Assembly (NCBI GenBank): GCA_023410715.1
Contig: JAEYPN010000014.1
Location: 33,208-97,207 of the forward strand
Origin: Bacillota bacterium
GTDB lineage: Bacteria > Bacillota_I > Bacilli_A > Izemoplasmatales > UBA1188
Direction of reading: 5' to 3'
Length of the DNA: 64,000 nucleotides
The notes below the pieces were generated by a model. That model saw only the letters and a program-made list of their open reading frames with translations, was not told the origin of the DNA and did no database searches. Of this stretch, positions 9,066-17,977 are shown in pieces (position 1 is the stretch's first letter; each line of letters starts with the position of its first letter). The position numbers and the translations under genes are program-made.

Positions 9066-9078
9066 AGAGGGTAAAATC

Positions 9079-10464
9079 ATGAAAAATTACGATGTAGTTA
9101 TAGTTGGTGGAGGTATTTCTGGCGTTATGGCGGGAGTTCAAGCAGCGCTAGAAAACGCGAAAACCTTAATAATTGAAAGATTTAGTTCGCTTGGTGGAAT
9201 GCTTACAAATGGTGGCGTAAATCCTATGATGACATTTCATGCTGGCGAAAAACAAGTTGTCCAAGGATTACCAGAAGAATTAATTAAAAGATTAGTTAAA
9301 AGAGGTAAATCAGTTGGTCATGTTTTTGACACTACTACTTATACCTACACAGTAACTCCTTTTGACCCTGAAGGAATGAAACAAGAATTAGAAATGATGG
9401 CTTTAGAAGCTGGTTGTGATATTTTATATAATACGATGCTTTTAAAGACGTTTGTTTCAGAAAAAAAACTAACAAAAATTCAAGTATTAAATAAAAGTGG
9501 TATCACAGACATTTATTCCAAAGTGTTTATTGACGCTACTGGAGATGCGGATTTATCTTATCAAGCTGGGGTTAAAACCCAGCTTGGTAGAGTTAGTGAT
9601 AATAAAATGCAACCACTAACTATGAATATGCGAATGGCTAATGTTGATATTGATCAACTTAGAAACTATATAAAAACACATTTAGAACGTTTCCCTAAAT
9701 ATAATAATGATCCAAGTATAATTGATAAAGCTTGTAAATTATCATTTAGCGGGTTTGAAAAAGAAATAAATCAAGCGATTGTAGATAAAAGGTTATCGTT
9801 CTTAAGAGAGTGCGTCTTGTTATTTGAAACAAATAATAAAAATGAAATTAATGTAAACATATCTAGAGTTAAAGATATTGATGCAACAAAGGAAGAAGAA
9901 ATTACAAAAGCAATAATTGAAGGAAGAAAACAAGTAAGAGAAATAGAAGCTTTTTTAAAACAAGATATTCCTGGTTTCAAAGATAGTTATCTATTATCAA
10001 GTGGCCCAACAATTGGGGTAAGAAGCTCACGTCAAATAATTGGTGTTCATGTTTTAAATGAAAATGAACTACTAAAGCAGGATAGGTTTTATGATGTTAT
10101 CTGCCATGGAGGCTATCCAATTGACGTTCATCCTCCAGAGGGACATGATAAGTTTGTCGACTGGTCGAAAGTTAAAAGACATTTAAACTATGGGGAATAT
10201 TATAGCGTTCCATATCGTTCAATAATCAATAACGATGTAGAAAATATTATTACGGTTGGTAGATGCATATCCGCGACTTTTGAAGCTCAAGGGGCAATTC
10301 GCGTATCACCTATTAGCGCAGCGATTGGTGAAGCTGGTGGTGCAGCCGCATCACTTATGGTTAAGTATAACCTAGAAAGAACAACTGATGTTAACTATAA
10401 AGAACTCCAAAAAGTATTAATCAAATATAAAGCTTATTTAGAGGTGGAAGAAAATGACATATAA
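9079..10464 (+). CDS. FAD-dependent oxidoreductase (PF12831 type), copy 1
   Basis: I start at the ATG at 9079, after AAAGAGG at 9064-9070; an open frame reaching back to 8962 only overlaps the previous gene. The 461-aa product begins with a Rossmann FAD motif (VVIVGGGISGV) and an early SLGGMLTNGG segment, the pattern of the FAD_oxidored (PF12831) family. Later come TGDADL, IGVRSSRQI, YPIDVH, YSVPYRSI and a final GEAGGAAASLM segment. No signal peptide, so cytosolic. It is the first of three adjacent homologues, a fourth lying at 27718. The family oxidises or reduces varied small molecules; acting on imported sugars or derivatives is inference from context. Confidence 0.75.
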   Translation: MKNYDVVIVGGGISGVMAGVQAALENAKTLIIERFSSLGGMLTNGGVNPMMTFHAGEKQVVQGLPEELIKRLVKRGKSVGHVFDTTTYTYTVTPFDPEGMKQELEMMALEAGCDILYNTMLLKTFVSEKKLTKIQVLNKSGITDIYSKVFIDATGDADLSYQAGVKTQLGRVSDNKMQPLTMNMRMANVDIDQLRNYIKTHLERFPKYNNDPSIIDKACKLSFSGFEKEINQAIVDKRLSFLRECVLLFETNNKNEINVNISRVKDIDATKEEEITKAIIEGRKQVREIEAFLKQDIPGFKDSYLLSSGPTIGVRSSRQIIGVHVLNENELLKQDRFYDVICHGGYPIDVHPPEGHDKFVDWSKVKRHLNYGEYYSVPYRSIINNDVENIITVGRCISATFEAQGAIRVSPISAAIGEAGGAAASLMVKYNLERTTDVNYKELQKVLIKYKAYLEVEENDI

Positions 10465-11812
10465 TAAAAAGATTGAAGTAAACAAAAATTATGACGTAAT
10501 TGTTGTCGGTGGGGGAACATCAGGTGTTATCGCAGCTATATCAGCAGCTAAAGAAGGTATGAAGGTTTTAATTCTTGAAGAATTATCATCTCTTGGTGGT
10601 ACACAAACTAATGCGCTTGTAACTCCAATCATGGGTGCAAGAGTAAATGGTGCGACAGCTCATGGCAGTATTTCTTATGAAATCAATGAAATGTATCAAG
10701 AAATTGATGGACATTTATCAGATTCATCAACAAGCTTAACTTATTTTTTCCCAATGACAATGAAAATTGTCTATGCAAGAATCATTGAAAAATATGGAAT
10801 TGATGTTTTGTACAATGCAAAATTTGTTGACGCAATAAAAAAAGATGATGAGATTGATTATTTAGTCGTAGCGTTAAAACTTGGATTACAAGGTTTTAAG
10901 GCACAAGCTTATATTGATACAACAGGTGATGCTTTAGTAGCTTTATCATTAGGTGCTGCAAACGTCATGGTTTATGAAGAAACCGGTCGTAATCAAGCTG
11001 TATCATTAAGATTTGAATTAAATAATGTTGACTTAGATAAAACAGGAAAAATGATGGAAGAGTTAGGGCAACCATATAGACTTAAATATCCATTCTTAAG
11101 TTTAGGACGTCAATATATTGCGCCACTTCTAGAAGAAGGCGTAAAAAATGGCGATTTATTACCTTTAGATTTATCTCATTTTCAAGCTTTCTCTATGCCT
11201 GGAAAAGTTAATACTTTATGTTTTAACTGTCCTGAATTAGGTGTGTTAGATAATGTTTTTGATGATTTTGAAATGTCAAAAAAAGTTAATTATGGTTATG
11301 AAGCAGTTTTAAGAATGGCAACATTTGTTCGTAAATATTTTAAAGGTTGCGAAGATGCGACTGTGTCTAATATTGCTTCAATGGTTGGGGTTAGACAAAG
11401 TGTAGCGTTAGATGCATTATATACATTGACCATTGAAGAAGTATTTGCCTATAAAAAGTTTAATGATGGTATAGCATTTTCAAACTATCCAGTAGATATT
11501 CATGGCGCTAAAGAAATGAAACTAGAATATGATTTAAGTCTTCCTATTTCAGAAAGATATTATGAGATTCCTTTTAGAACTTTAATTCCTAAGACTATTA
11601 ATAACTTAATTGTTGCTGGTCGTTCAAGTGGATTTGATTTTGGAGCTCAATCATCAGCTCGTGTTCAACACACTTGTCGTGCAATGGGAGAAGCAGCAGG
11701 AATCGGGGCATCATTAATGGTTAAAAACAATCTTAACAATAAAGAAATTAATGGTGAAGAGGTTAGAAAAATTATTTTAACAAGAGGAGGCGATTTTCCT
11801 GAAAACGCATAG
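10454..11812 (+). CDS. FAD-dependent oxidoreductase (PF12831 type), copy 2
   Basis: This 452-aa homologue overlaps the preceding gene by 11 bases. It has the FAD-binding VIVVGGGTSGVIAA, then SSLGGTQTNALV, DTTGDALVA, VGVRQSVAL, YPVDIH, YEIPFRTLIPK and GEAAGIGASLM, matching its neighbours in order. It differs most from the other copies around residues 170-250, where the substrate pocket probably lies. It may act on a different substrate or pair with copies 1 or 3. Cytosolic, no signal peptide. Confidence 0.75.
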   Translation: MTYNKKIEVNKNYDVIVVGGGTSGVIAAISAAKEGMKVLILEELSSLGGTQTNALVTPIMGARVNGATAHGSISYEINEMYQEIDGHLSDSSTSLTYFFPMTMKIVYARIIEKYGIDVLYNAKFVDAIKKDDEIDYLVVALKLGLQGFKAQAYIDTTGDALVALSLGAANVMVYEETGRNQAVSLRFELNNVDLDKTGKMMEELGQPYRLKYPFLSLGRQYIAPLLEEGVKNGDLLPLDLSHFQAFSMPGKVNTLCFNCPELGVLDNVFDDFEMSKKVNYGYEAVLRMATFVRKYFKGCEDATVSNIASMVGVRQSVALDALYTLTIEEVFAYKKFNDGIAFSNYPVDIHGAKEMKLEYDLSLPISERYYEIPFRTLIPKTINNLIVAGRSSGFDFGAQSSARVQHTCRAMGEAAGIGASLMVKNNLNNKEINGEEVRKIILTRGGDFPENA

Positions 11813-13133
11813 TATCAACCGCGAGGTTAATTTAAACGAAGAGTATGAAGTAATTGTAGTCGGCGGTGGACCATCAGGGGTCGCTGCATCCATATCTTGT
11901 GCAAGACAAGGAAAAAAAGTTTTGCTTATTGAAGCATCAGGCTCTTTAGGTGGAATGGCCACAATTGGCCTAGTTCCTGCTTGGTGTCCTTTTTCTGACA
12001 AAGAAAAAATTATTTATAAAAGTATTGCTGAAGAAATTTTTAACTTGGCTAAAGAAGGAGTTCCTTTCGTTGATCCAAAACGTCTTGACTGGGTACCAAT
12101 TAATAAGGAACAGTTTAAACTTGTTTGTGATAAATTAGTCATGAATAGTAACGTTGATGTATTATTTAATACATTTGTTACTGGTGTTGACTTAACTGAT
12201 GAAAGAAATATTGATTGCTTATACACTGCATCAAAAAAAGGTCTAGAAGCATATAAAGCTAAAGTATACGTTGATGCTTCCGCTGATGCTGACTTAGTAT
12301 ATTTTGCTGGTGGTTCTTTCTTGAAAAATGAAGGAAATCAATCAGCTACTCATTGTTTTATCTTAAGTAATATTGACATAGAAGCATATAAAGCTTATGG
12401 CATAATGCATAATGACAATAAAAATTGTTTTATTCATGATATTGTTAAAGATCCTAAGTATCCCAACATTGATTCAAGTCATTTCTGCAACAACATCATT
12501 GGTCCTGGTACACTTGGGTTTAATGCTGGACATATTCTAGAGGTTAATCCGCTAGACCCTAAATCTATTTCTAAAGCCTTAATGGAAGGACGTATTAAAG
12601 CGCATGAGTATTCAATGGCTTTAAAAGAATACTATCCTCAAGCTTTTAAAGATAATTATTTAGTCGAGACCGCTCCAGCACTTGGTATTAGAGATTCAAG
12701 AAGAATCGAAGGAGATTATGTTCTAACAGTTGAGGATTATGAAGCTAGAAGAACATTTGAAGATGAAATAGGTCGTAATTCATATTATATCGACATTCAT
12801 AGAACCGTTAAGGAAATGGAACTTGAAAAAGAAGGCTTAATTCCTAAACCATATGAAGAGGTTCATCGATATGGTAAAGGCGAATCACACGGTATTCCTT
12901 ATCGTTCACTTGTACCAAAAAGTCTAGATAACGTTGTTGTATGTGGTAGATCAATTTCTACCGATCGCGCTGTTCAAGGTTCTGTAAGAGTTATGCCAAC
13001 ATGCTTTGTAACCGGAGAAGCTGCTGGATTAGCTGCCGCAGTAGCGCTTGAAAATGAAAGTATTAATATGCATAAAATTGATGTAGAAAAACTAAGAAAA
13101 ATCTTGATAGAACGTGGAGCGTATATCAAGTAG
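11799..13133 (+). CDS. FAD-dependent oxidoreductase (PF12831 type), copy 3, probable CTG start
   Basis: The open frame begins after the TAA at 11778 and contains no ATG, GTG or TTG until 11922, which would cut off the FAD motif. The complete Rossmann motif (VIVVGGGPSGVAAS) is encoded from about 11848. The strong AGGAGG at 11785-11790 is followed 8 nt later by CTG at 11799, which I take as the start, overlapping the previous gene. ATT at 11793 is too close to the ribosome binding site. The 444-aa product is closest to the copy at 27718: both share MATIGL or MGTIGL, WCxFSDKEKIIY, FLVETAP, LGIRxSRRI, a xIDxH motif, GIPYRxLxPK and GSVRVM or GSIRVM. Confidence 0.7.
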   Translation: MKTHSINREVNLNEEYEVIVVGGGPSGVAASISCARQGKKVLLIEASGSLGGMATIGLVPAWCPFSDKEKIIYKSIAEEIFNLAKEGVPFVDPKRLDWVPINKEQFKLVCDKLVMNSNVDVLFNTFVTGVDLTDERNIDCLYTASKKGLEAYKAKVYVDASADADLVYFAGGSFLKNEGNQSATHCFILSNIDIEAYKAYGIMHNDNKNCFIHDIVKDPKYPNIDSSHFCNNIIGPGTLGFNAGHILEVNPLDPKSISKALMEGRIKAHEYSMALKEYYPQAFKDNYLVETAPALGIRDSRRIEGDYVLTVEDYEARRTFEDEIGRNSYYIDIHRTVKEMELEKEGLIPKPYEEVHRYGKGESHGIPYRSLVPKSLDNVVVCGRSISTDRAVQGSVRVMPTCFVTGEAAGLAAAVALENESINMHKIDVEKLRKILIERGAYIK

Positions 13134-13142
13134 GAGGTAAAT

Positions 13143-16142
13143 ATGAAATCCTTTATTCACAAACATAAAAAGATTACATCCTGGTTATGTGTTGTGCTTG
13201 CGTTGACTTTATTTTTTATCGTTAGAGGTCTTGTGGCCAAAGAAAAAGTTGATGAGTTATCATATCATACGCCATATTACAAAAACGATAATATTTTGGA
13301 ACCAAGTTATAGTGAATATTTGCGAAGCTTAACGTCAAAAGCTTCTGGAACAACAAATAAAACAGTTAATTATAAAGACTTTGTGTTTAATAATAATCTA
13401 GAAGTTATTGACGATGAAGCAGTTAAAATAAATAACAAAGAACAACTTAAGGTAAAGTTTTCTAATTATCAGGCAGGAATGTATAATCTATCTATAAATT
13501 TCATGTATGATGGTAATGATATTTTACCTATCAAACTTGCAATTTTAGTTAATGGCGAATATCTATATTATGAATTAAGATCAGTTAATCTACCAATTAA
13601 ATGGCAGGTTAAGGATTCATATAAAAAGATAGGTGCTATTCAAAATGAATTTAATTTTTCAAGTGACCGTTATGGGAATGACCTACAACCAAACACCGAA
13701 ATTATTAGTGAATTTAAGGATACTTATGTTTATGATAGTAGCTATTACCATATTAATCCTTTAATGTTTTATTTAGATGGTGAAGAAATTGAATTTACTA
13801 TTAAATCACTATCAGATAACATTATTATAAAAGATATTAGTATTCTAAAGCCTATTGAAACTATTTCTTATTCAGAGTATAAAGAAAACCAAAGCAATGT
13901 TGAATTAGCTAAAAATACTATTACTCTTGAATCAGAATATTATTCATATAAGAGTGATCCATCAACAAAGCTTTCAAGTGATACTAATGCTAATTCAACT
14001 CCATATAAAACAAGTAAAAAATTCCTAAATTCCATTGATTCAGCAACCTTCAATTCACCAGGACAAAGCATTTCTTGGGAATTTAATGTGCCAGAATCAG
14101 GTTATTATTATTTAACATTTAAGTACATTCAAAATACAAATTTAGATATGCCAGCATTTAGAGAAATATTAGTGGATGATGAGTTATTGTTTAAAGAACT
14201 TCAGGATTATTCTTTTCAATACACAAGCAATTGGAAAAATGAAACCATTAATATTGATGGCGAAAATGTAGCTTTTTATTTTTCTAAAGGAACCCACAGC
14301 ATTAGTTTAAGAGTTAGTATAGAAAAATATAGGGAAGTTATTGAGTCTTTACAAAGTGTAATTAGGGATATTAATGATTTAGCTTTAGATATAAAAAAAT
14401 ATACCGCAGGTACTTCAACTGATGCGGACAGAGATTATTCAATGCTTGATGTAATTCCTGATTTAGTGGAACAATTAACGAAAATGAGGAATACCATTGA
14501 TAATGCTTATCGTTATGCTAATTCATTAAATGATAGCGAGTATGTATCAACAGATTTAAATAGCTTAAAGTTATCAATTGAAACACTAGATGAATTTATT
14601 GAAGATCCTAACACAATTGCTACAGAATTAAGCAAGTTTTCTGAAGGATCATCTTCTATATCACAATACTTAAGCACTCAAATTTTAGACCTTACAACAT
14701 CACCACTAGGGTTAGAAAAAATTTATTTAAATAATGATAGTAAATTACCAAAAGCCAAAGCTAGTGGTTTTAGAACATTCTTTGAAGAAATTAAGAAATT
14801 TTTCTTGTCATTTAAAAACAATGAATATAACGATCTAGAAAATGATAGTGAAGCAATTAACGTTTGGGTTAACCGTCCAAGAGTTTATGTTGAGTTAATG
14901 CAACAAATGATTGATGAAGGTTTTACTAAAGAAACAGGAATTAAAGTAAAACTATCATTAATGCCAAGTACAAATAAACTTGTTCTAGCAAACGCAGCCG
15001 GTCGTCAACCAGATCTGGCGATGGGTGTGGGATCATCAACGACATTTGAATTTGCGTTAAGAGAAGCTGCCGTCGATTTTAGACAGTTTGAAGGTTATGA
15101 AGAGATTGTTAAAAACTTTTCAAAAGGTGTAATGATTCCATACGTTTATAATGATGGCGTTTATGGCTTGCCAGAAGTTCAAAGCTTTTATTTAACATTT
15201 TATCGCACCGATATTTTAAATAAATTATCACTTGGTGATAGTATTCCAAATACGTGGGATGATGTTAAAGCTATTTTACCGGAGTTACAAAATTATGGTA
15301 TGAACTATTATATACCACTAGCATCAGATACAGCATATAAGAGTTTTTCCTTTACTTTACCTTTCTATTATCAAAATAGAGCAGGCCTTTACTCAGCTGA
15401 TGGTACAAAGACCGTTATTGATTCTGAAGAAGGTATTAAGGCAATGAAACTTATGACGGAGTTATTTACAACTTACGCCTTACAAGCACAAGTATCAAGC
15501 TTTTACAATCATTTCCGTTATGGAACAATTCCAATTGGTATTTCAAGTAACGATACTTATGTTAAGTTATTAATTGCTGCTCCAGAAATCAAAAATAACT
15601 GGTCAATTGCTTTATATCCTGGCGTTCAAGATGAAACAACAGGTGAAATTTTACGCTATGCCCCTGTATCATCTTCAGGTGTAATGATGTTTAAAACTGA
15701 TCGTGATCAAAATAAAGTATTTGAATTTGTTAAATGGTGGTTTAAAACCGAAGTTCAAGAACAATTTGCGTTTGATCTTCAAACTATGTATGGTAAGGAA
15801 TTTATTTGGTTTACCTCAAATAGAGAAGCTTTCAAAACTTTATCTATTCCGGAAGAACATAAAGATATTATTTTAAATCAATGGGACTGGGCAGCTGAAG
15901 CTCCTAGTGTTCCTGGCTCATATATGTTAGAAAGAGAAATCTCAAACTCATGGAACAAAATTGCGTTAAACAACCAAAATATTCGGGATACGCTAGAAAC
16001 TGCTGTTATAACAGTTAATCGCGAGTTAGAGCGAAAATTAGAAGAATTTAAATATATTAAAGATGGAATAAAAGTTAAGGACTATATAATTCCAACAGCT
16101 GATAATATTGATTATTGGCTGAAGGAAAGAAAGGGTGATTAA
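13143..16142 (+). CDS. membrane-anchored solute-binding protein with N-terminal beta domains
   Basis: This 999-aa protein has an N-terminal membrane segment (residues 14-32) without a lipobox. Two strand-rich, carbohydrate-binding-like domains follow (about 70-235 and 265-400; for example ESGYYYLTFKYIQ). A helical, possibly coiled region spans about 400-470. A family 1 extracellular binding-protein domain covers about 545-970 (NVWVNRPRVYVELMQQMIDE; GRQPDLAMGVG; YGLPEVQSFYLTFYRTDIL; FEFVKWWFKTEVQEQ). It is about twice the normal length of a sugar-binding protein. The permease genes follow at once, so it is probably the receptor of the 16144/17107 transporter, with the extra domains gripping a large glycan (inference). 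Confidence 0.75.
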   Translation: MKSFIHKHKKITSWLCVVLALTLFFIVRGLVAKEKVDELSYHTPYYKNDNILEPSYSEYLRSLTSKASGTTNKTVNYKDFVFNNNLEVIDDEAVKINNKEQLKVKFSNYQAGMYNLSINFMYDGNDILPIKLAILVNGEYLYYELRSVNLPIKWQVKDSYKKIGAIQNEFNFSSDRYGNDLQPNTEIISEFKDTYVYDSSYYHINPLMFYLDGEEIEFTIKSLSDNIIIKDISILKPIETISYSEYKENQSNVELAKNTITLESEYYSYKSDPSTKLSSDTNANSTPYKTSKKFLNSIDSATFNSPGQSISWEFNVPESGYYYLTFKYIQNTNLDMPAFREILVDDELLFKELQDYSFQYTSNWKNETINIDGENVAFYFSKGTHSISLRVSIEKYREVIESLQSVIRDINDLALDIKKYTAGTSTDADRDYSMLDVIPDLVEQLTKMRNTIDNAYRYANSLNDSEYVSTDLNSLKLSIETLDEFIEDPNTIATELSKFSEGSSSISQYLSTQILDLTTSPLGLEKIYLNNDSKLPKAKASGFRTFFEEIKKFFLSFKNNEYNDLENDSEAINVWVNRPRVYVELMQQMIDEGFTKETGIKVKLSLMPSTNKLVLANAAGRQPDLAMGVGSSTTFEFALREAAVDFRQFEGYEEIVKNFSKGVMIPYVYNDGVYGLPEVQSFYLTFYRTDILNKLSLGDSIPNTWDDVKAILPELQNYGMNYYIPLASDTAYKSFSFTLPFYYQNRAGLYSADGTKTVIDSEEGIKAMKLMTELFTTYALQAQVSSFYNHFRYGTIPIGISSNDTYVKLLIAAPEIKNNWSIALYPGVQDETTGEILRYAPVSSSGVMMFKTDRDQNKVFEFVKWWFKTEVQEQFAFDLQTMYGKEFIWFTSNREAFKTLSIPEEHKDIILNQWDWAAEAPSVPGSYMLEREISNSWNKIALNNQNIRDTLETAVITVNRELERKLEEFKYIKDGIKVKDYIIPTADNIDYWLKERKGD

Positions 16143-16143
16143 T

Positions 16144-17097
16144 GTGGAAGATGTAAAACAAACTAATTTTTTCTATAATCTAAAAGAAAAATTGACTAAA
16201 TCAAAAACATTAAAAGGTGCTTCTCCTCTTTCAATAATCGCCTTTTTAGGACCATACTATGTTTTATTCTTTATTTTTATTGTTTTAAGTGTTGGGGCTG
16301 CCATTTATTTATCATTTACTTATTTTAATACAATTCAAGTTCCATCATTTGTTGGATTTAAAAACTATGTTAACATCCTAACTAAGGATGCAATATTTAT
16401 GCAAAATGTTTTACCAAACACGCTTAAATTTGCTATCTGTGTAGGACCTGGTGGATATTTACTAGGATTCTTCTTAGCATGGAGTTTGGCACAAGTAACT
16501 CATAAAATTAGAACCGTTATGGCAATTGTTATTTATTCACCATCAATGGTTTCAGGTGTTACAATGGCAGTTATTTGGAAAGTATTTTTTAGTGGTGATG
16601 TGACTGGTTATTTAAATAATTTTTTAATTAATCTAGGGTTGATTGAAAACCCGGTTCAGTGGTTACAGTCAACAAAATATTTAATGCTCATTATGATTAT
16701 CGTATCTTTATGGGGATCGATGGGCGTTGGATTCTTAGCGATGTTATCAGGTATTTTGAATATTAATCAGGAAATCTTTGAAGCTGCGTATATTGATGGA
16801 ATCAAGAACAAAGCTCAAGAAATTTTCTATGTAACTATTCCTTCAATGAAACCACAGATGTTATTTGGGGCCGTTATGGCGATTGTAAGTACGTTTAAAT
16901 CCGGGGCCATTGGAGTGCAACTATCAGGCTCTAACCCAACGCCACAATATGCTGGACAATTAATTATCAATCATATTGATGATTATGGCTTTATTAGATA
17001 TGAAATGGGTTATGCCGCTGCCTTATCAGTTGTTTTACTTTTAATAATCTTAGTATTTTCTAAAGTAGCAACAAAGTATTTAACAGAAAGGGATTAG
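16144..17097 (+). CDS. sugar ABC transporter permease, MalF/UgpA type
   Basis: The protein has about six membrane segments and the permease EAA loop (IFEAAYIDGIKNKAQEIFYV, then IPSMKP), where the ATPase docks. I choose the GTG at 16144, 4 nt after GGGTGAT and just past the previous stop; an in-frame GTG at 16135 is the alternative. It forms a heterodimer with the next gene product. No ATPase gene is present in the window. Confidence 0.85.
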   Translation: MEDVKQTNFFYNLKEKLTKSKTLKGASPLSIIAFLGPYYVLFFIFIVLSVGAAIYLSFTYFNTIQVPSFVGFKNYVNILTKDAIFMQNVLPNTLKFAICVGPGGYLLGFFLAWSLAQVTHKIRTVMAIVIYSPSMVSGVTMAVIWKVFFSGDVTGYLNNFLINLGLIENPVQWLQSTKYLMLIMIIVSLWGSMGVGFLAMLSGILNINQEIFEAAYIDGIKNKAQEIFYVTIPSMKPQMLFGAVMAIVSTFKSGAIGVQLSGSNPTPQYAGQLIINHIDDYGFIRYEMGYAAALSVVLLLIILVFSKVATKYLTERD

Positions 17098-17106
17098 GTG
17101 AGATAT

Positions 17107-17976
17107 ATGGCTAATTTTAAAGGTACAAAAATAAATCCATCACACTTCTCACTTTCACAAGTCAAATTTTTACTTTATTTAATACCTATTTGTCTTTTTA
17201 TGGCTTTACCAATTATTTATATTTTAAATAACGCCTTTAAACCAGCAGATGAACTATTTGCTTATCCGCCAAAGTTTTTTGTTATTAAACCAACACTTAG
17301 GAACTTTACTAACCTATTTCGACAATCATCTTCATCAGGTGTGCCTTTTACTAGATATTTATTTAATACAATAGTTACTACAATATTAGGTGTGACACTT
17401 ACTCTTATTATGACAGCGATGACAGGATTTGGTTTATCAAAACTAAACTTTAGAGGAAAAAAGGCCTTATTTAAAATAAATCAAATGGCATTAATGTTTG
17501 TACCAATTGCCGTAACAATTCCTCGTTTTATTATAATTACGAAAATTGGTTTTTACAATAGCTTTTGGGCGCAGATAATTCCTGCACTTGCAATGCCGGT
17601 TGGTTTATTCTTAATTAAACAAAATGTCGATCAAGTTCCAAATGAACTTATAGAAGCAGCTAAAATGGATGGAGCAACTGATTTTCAAGTTTTCTTTAAA
17701 ATTGTTATTCCTATTATTAAACCAGCTTTAGCAACTGTCGCAATTCTTGCTTTCCAAGAATTCTGGAATAGTGAAACAGCGTCAAACTTATATATTGATA
17801 GTGAATCGAAAAAAACTTTAGCATTCTTCTTATCAACAATTTCTGCCGGAAGTACTGTGGCAGGGAAAGGAATGGAAGCGGCCGCAACATTTATTATGTT
17901 TGTTCCTAACTTAATTATTTTTGTTTTGATTCAAAATAAGGTTATGGATACAATGGCTCATTCTGGTATTAAGTAA
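17107..17976 (+). CDS. sugar ABC transporter permease, MalG/UgpE type
   Basis: The protein has six predicted membrane segments and the EAA motif (LIEAAKMDGATDFQVFFKIV, then IPIIKPA) of the MalG branch. The ATG at 17107 sits 5 nt after AGGTGAG; a GTG at 17098 in the same frame is less well placed. It pairs with the permease just upstream and probably receives substrate from the 999-aa binding protein. Confidence 0.85.
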   Translation: MANFKGTKINPSHFSLSQVKFLLYLIPICLFMALPIIYILNNAFKPADELFAYPPKFFVIKPTLRNFTNLFRQSSSSGVPFTRYLFNTIVTTILGVTLTLIMTAMTGFGLSKLNFRGKKALFKINQMALMFVPIAVTIPRFIIITKIGFYNSFWAQIIPALAMPVGLFLIKQNVDQVPNELIEAAKMDGATDFQVFFKIVIPIIKPALATVAILAFQEFWNSETASNLYIDSESKKTLAFFLSTISAGSTVAGKGMEAAATFIMFVPNLIIFVLIQNKVMDTMAHSGIK

Positions 17977-17977
17977 A

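Noticed and set aside
8962..9078. Upstream extension of the first FAD oxidoreductase frame
   Set aside because: It lies inside the preceding gene and has no ribosome binding site; the FAD motif begins right after the ATG at 9079.
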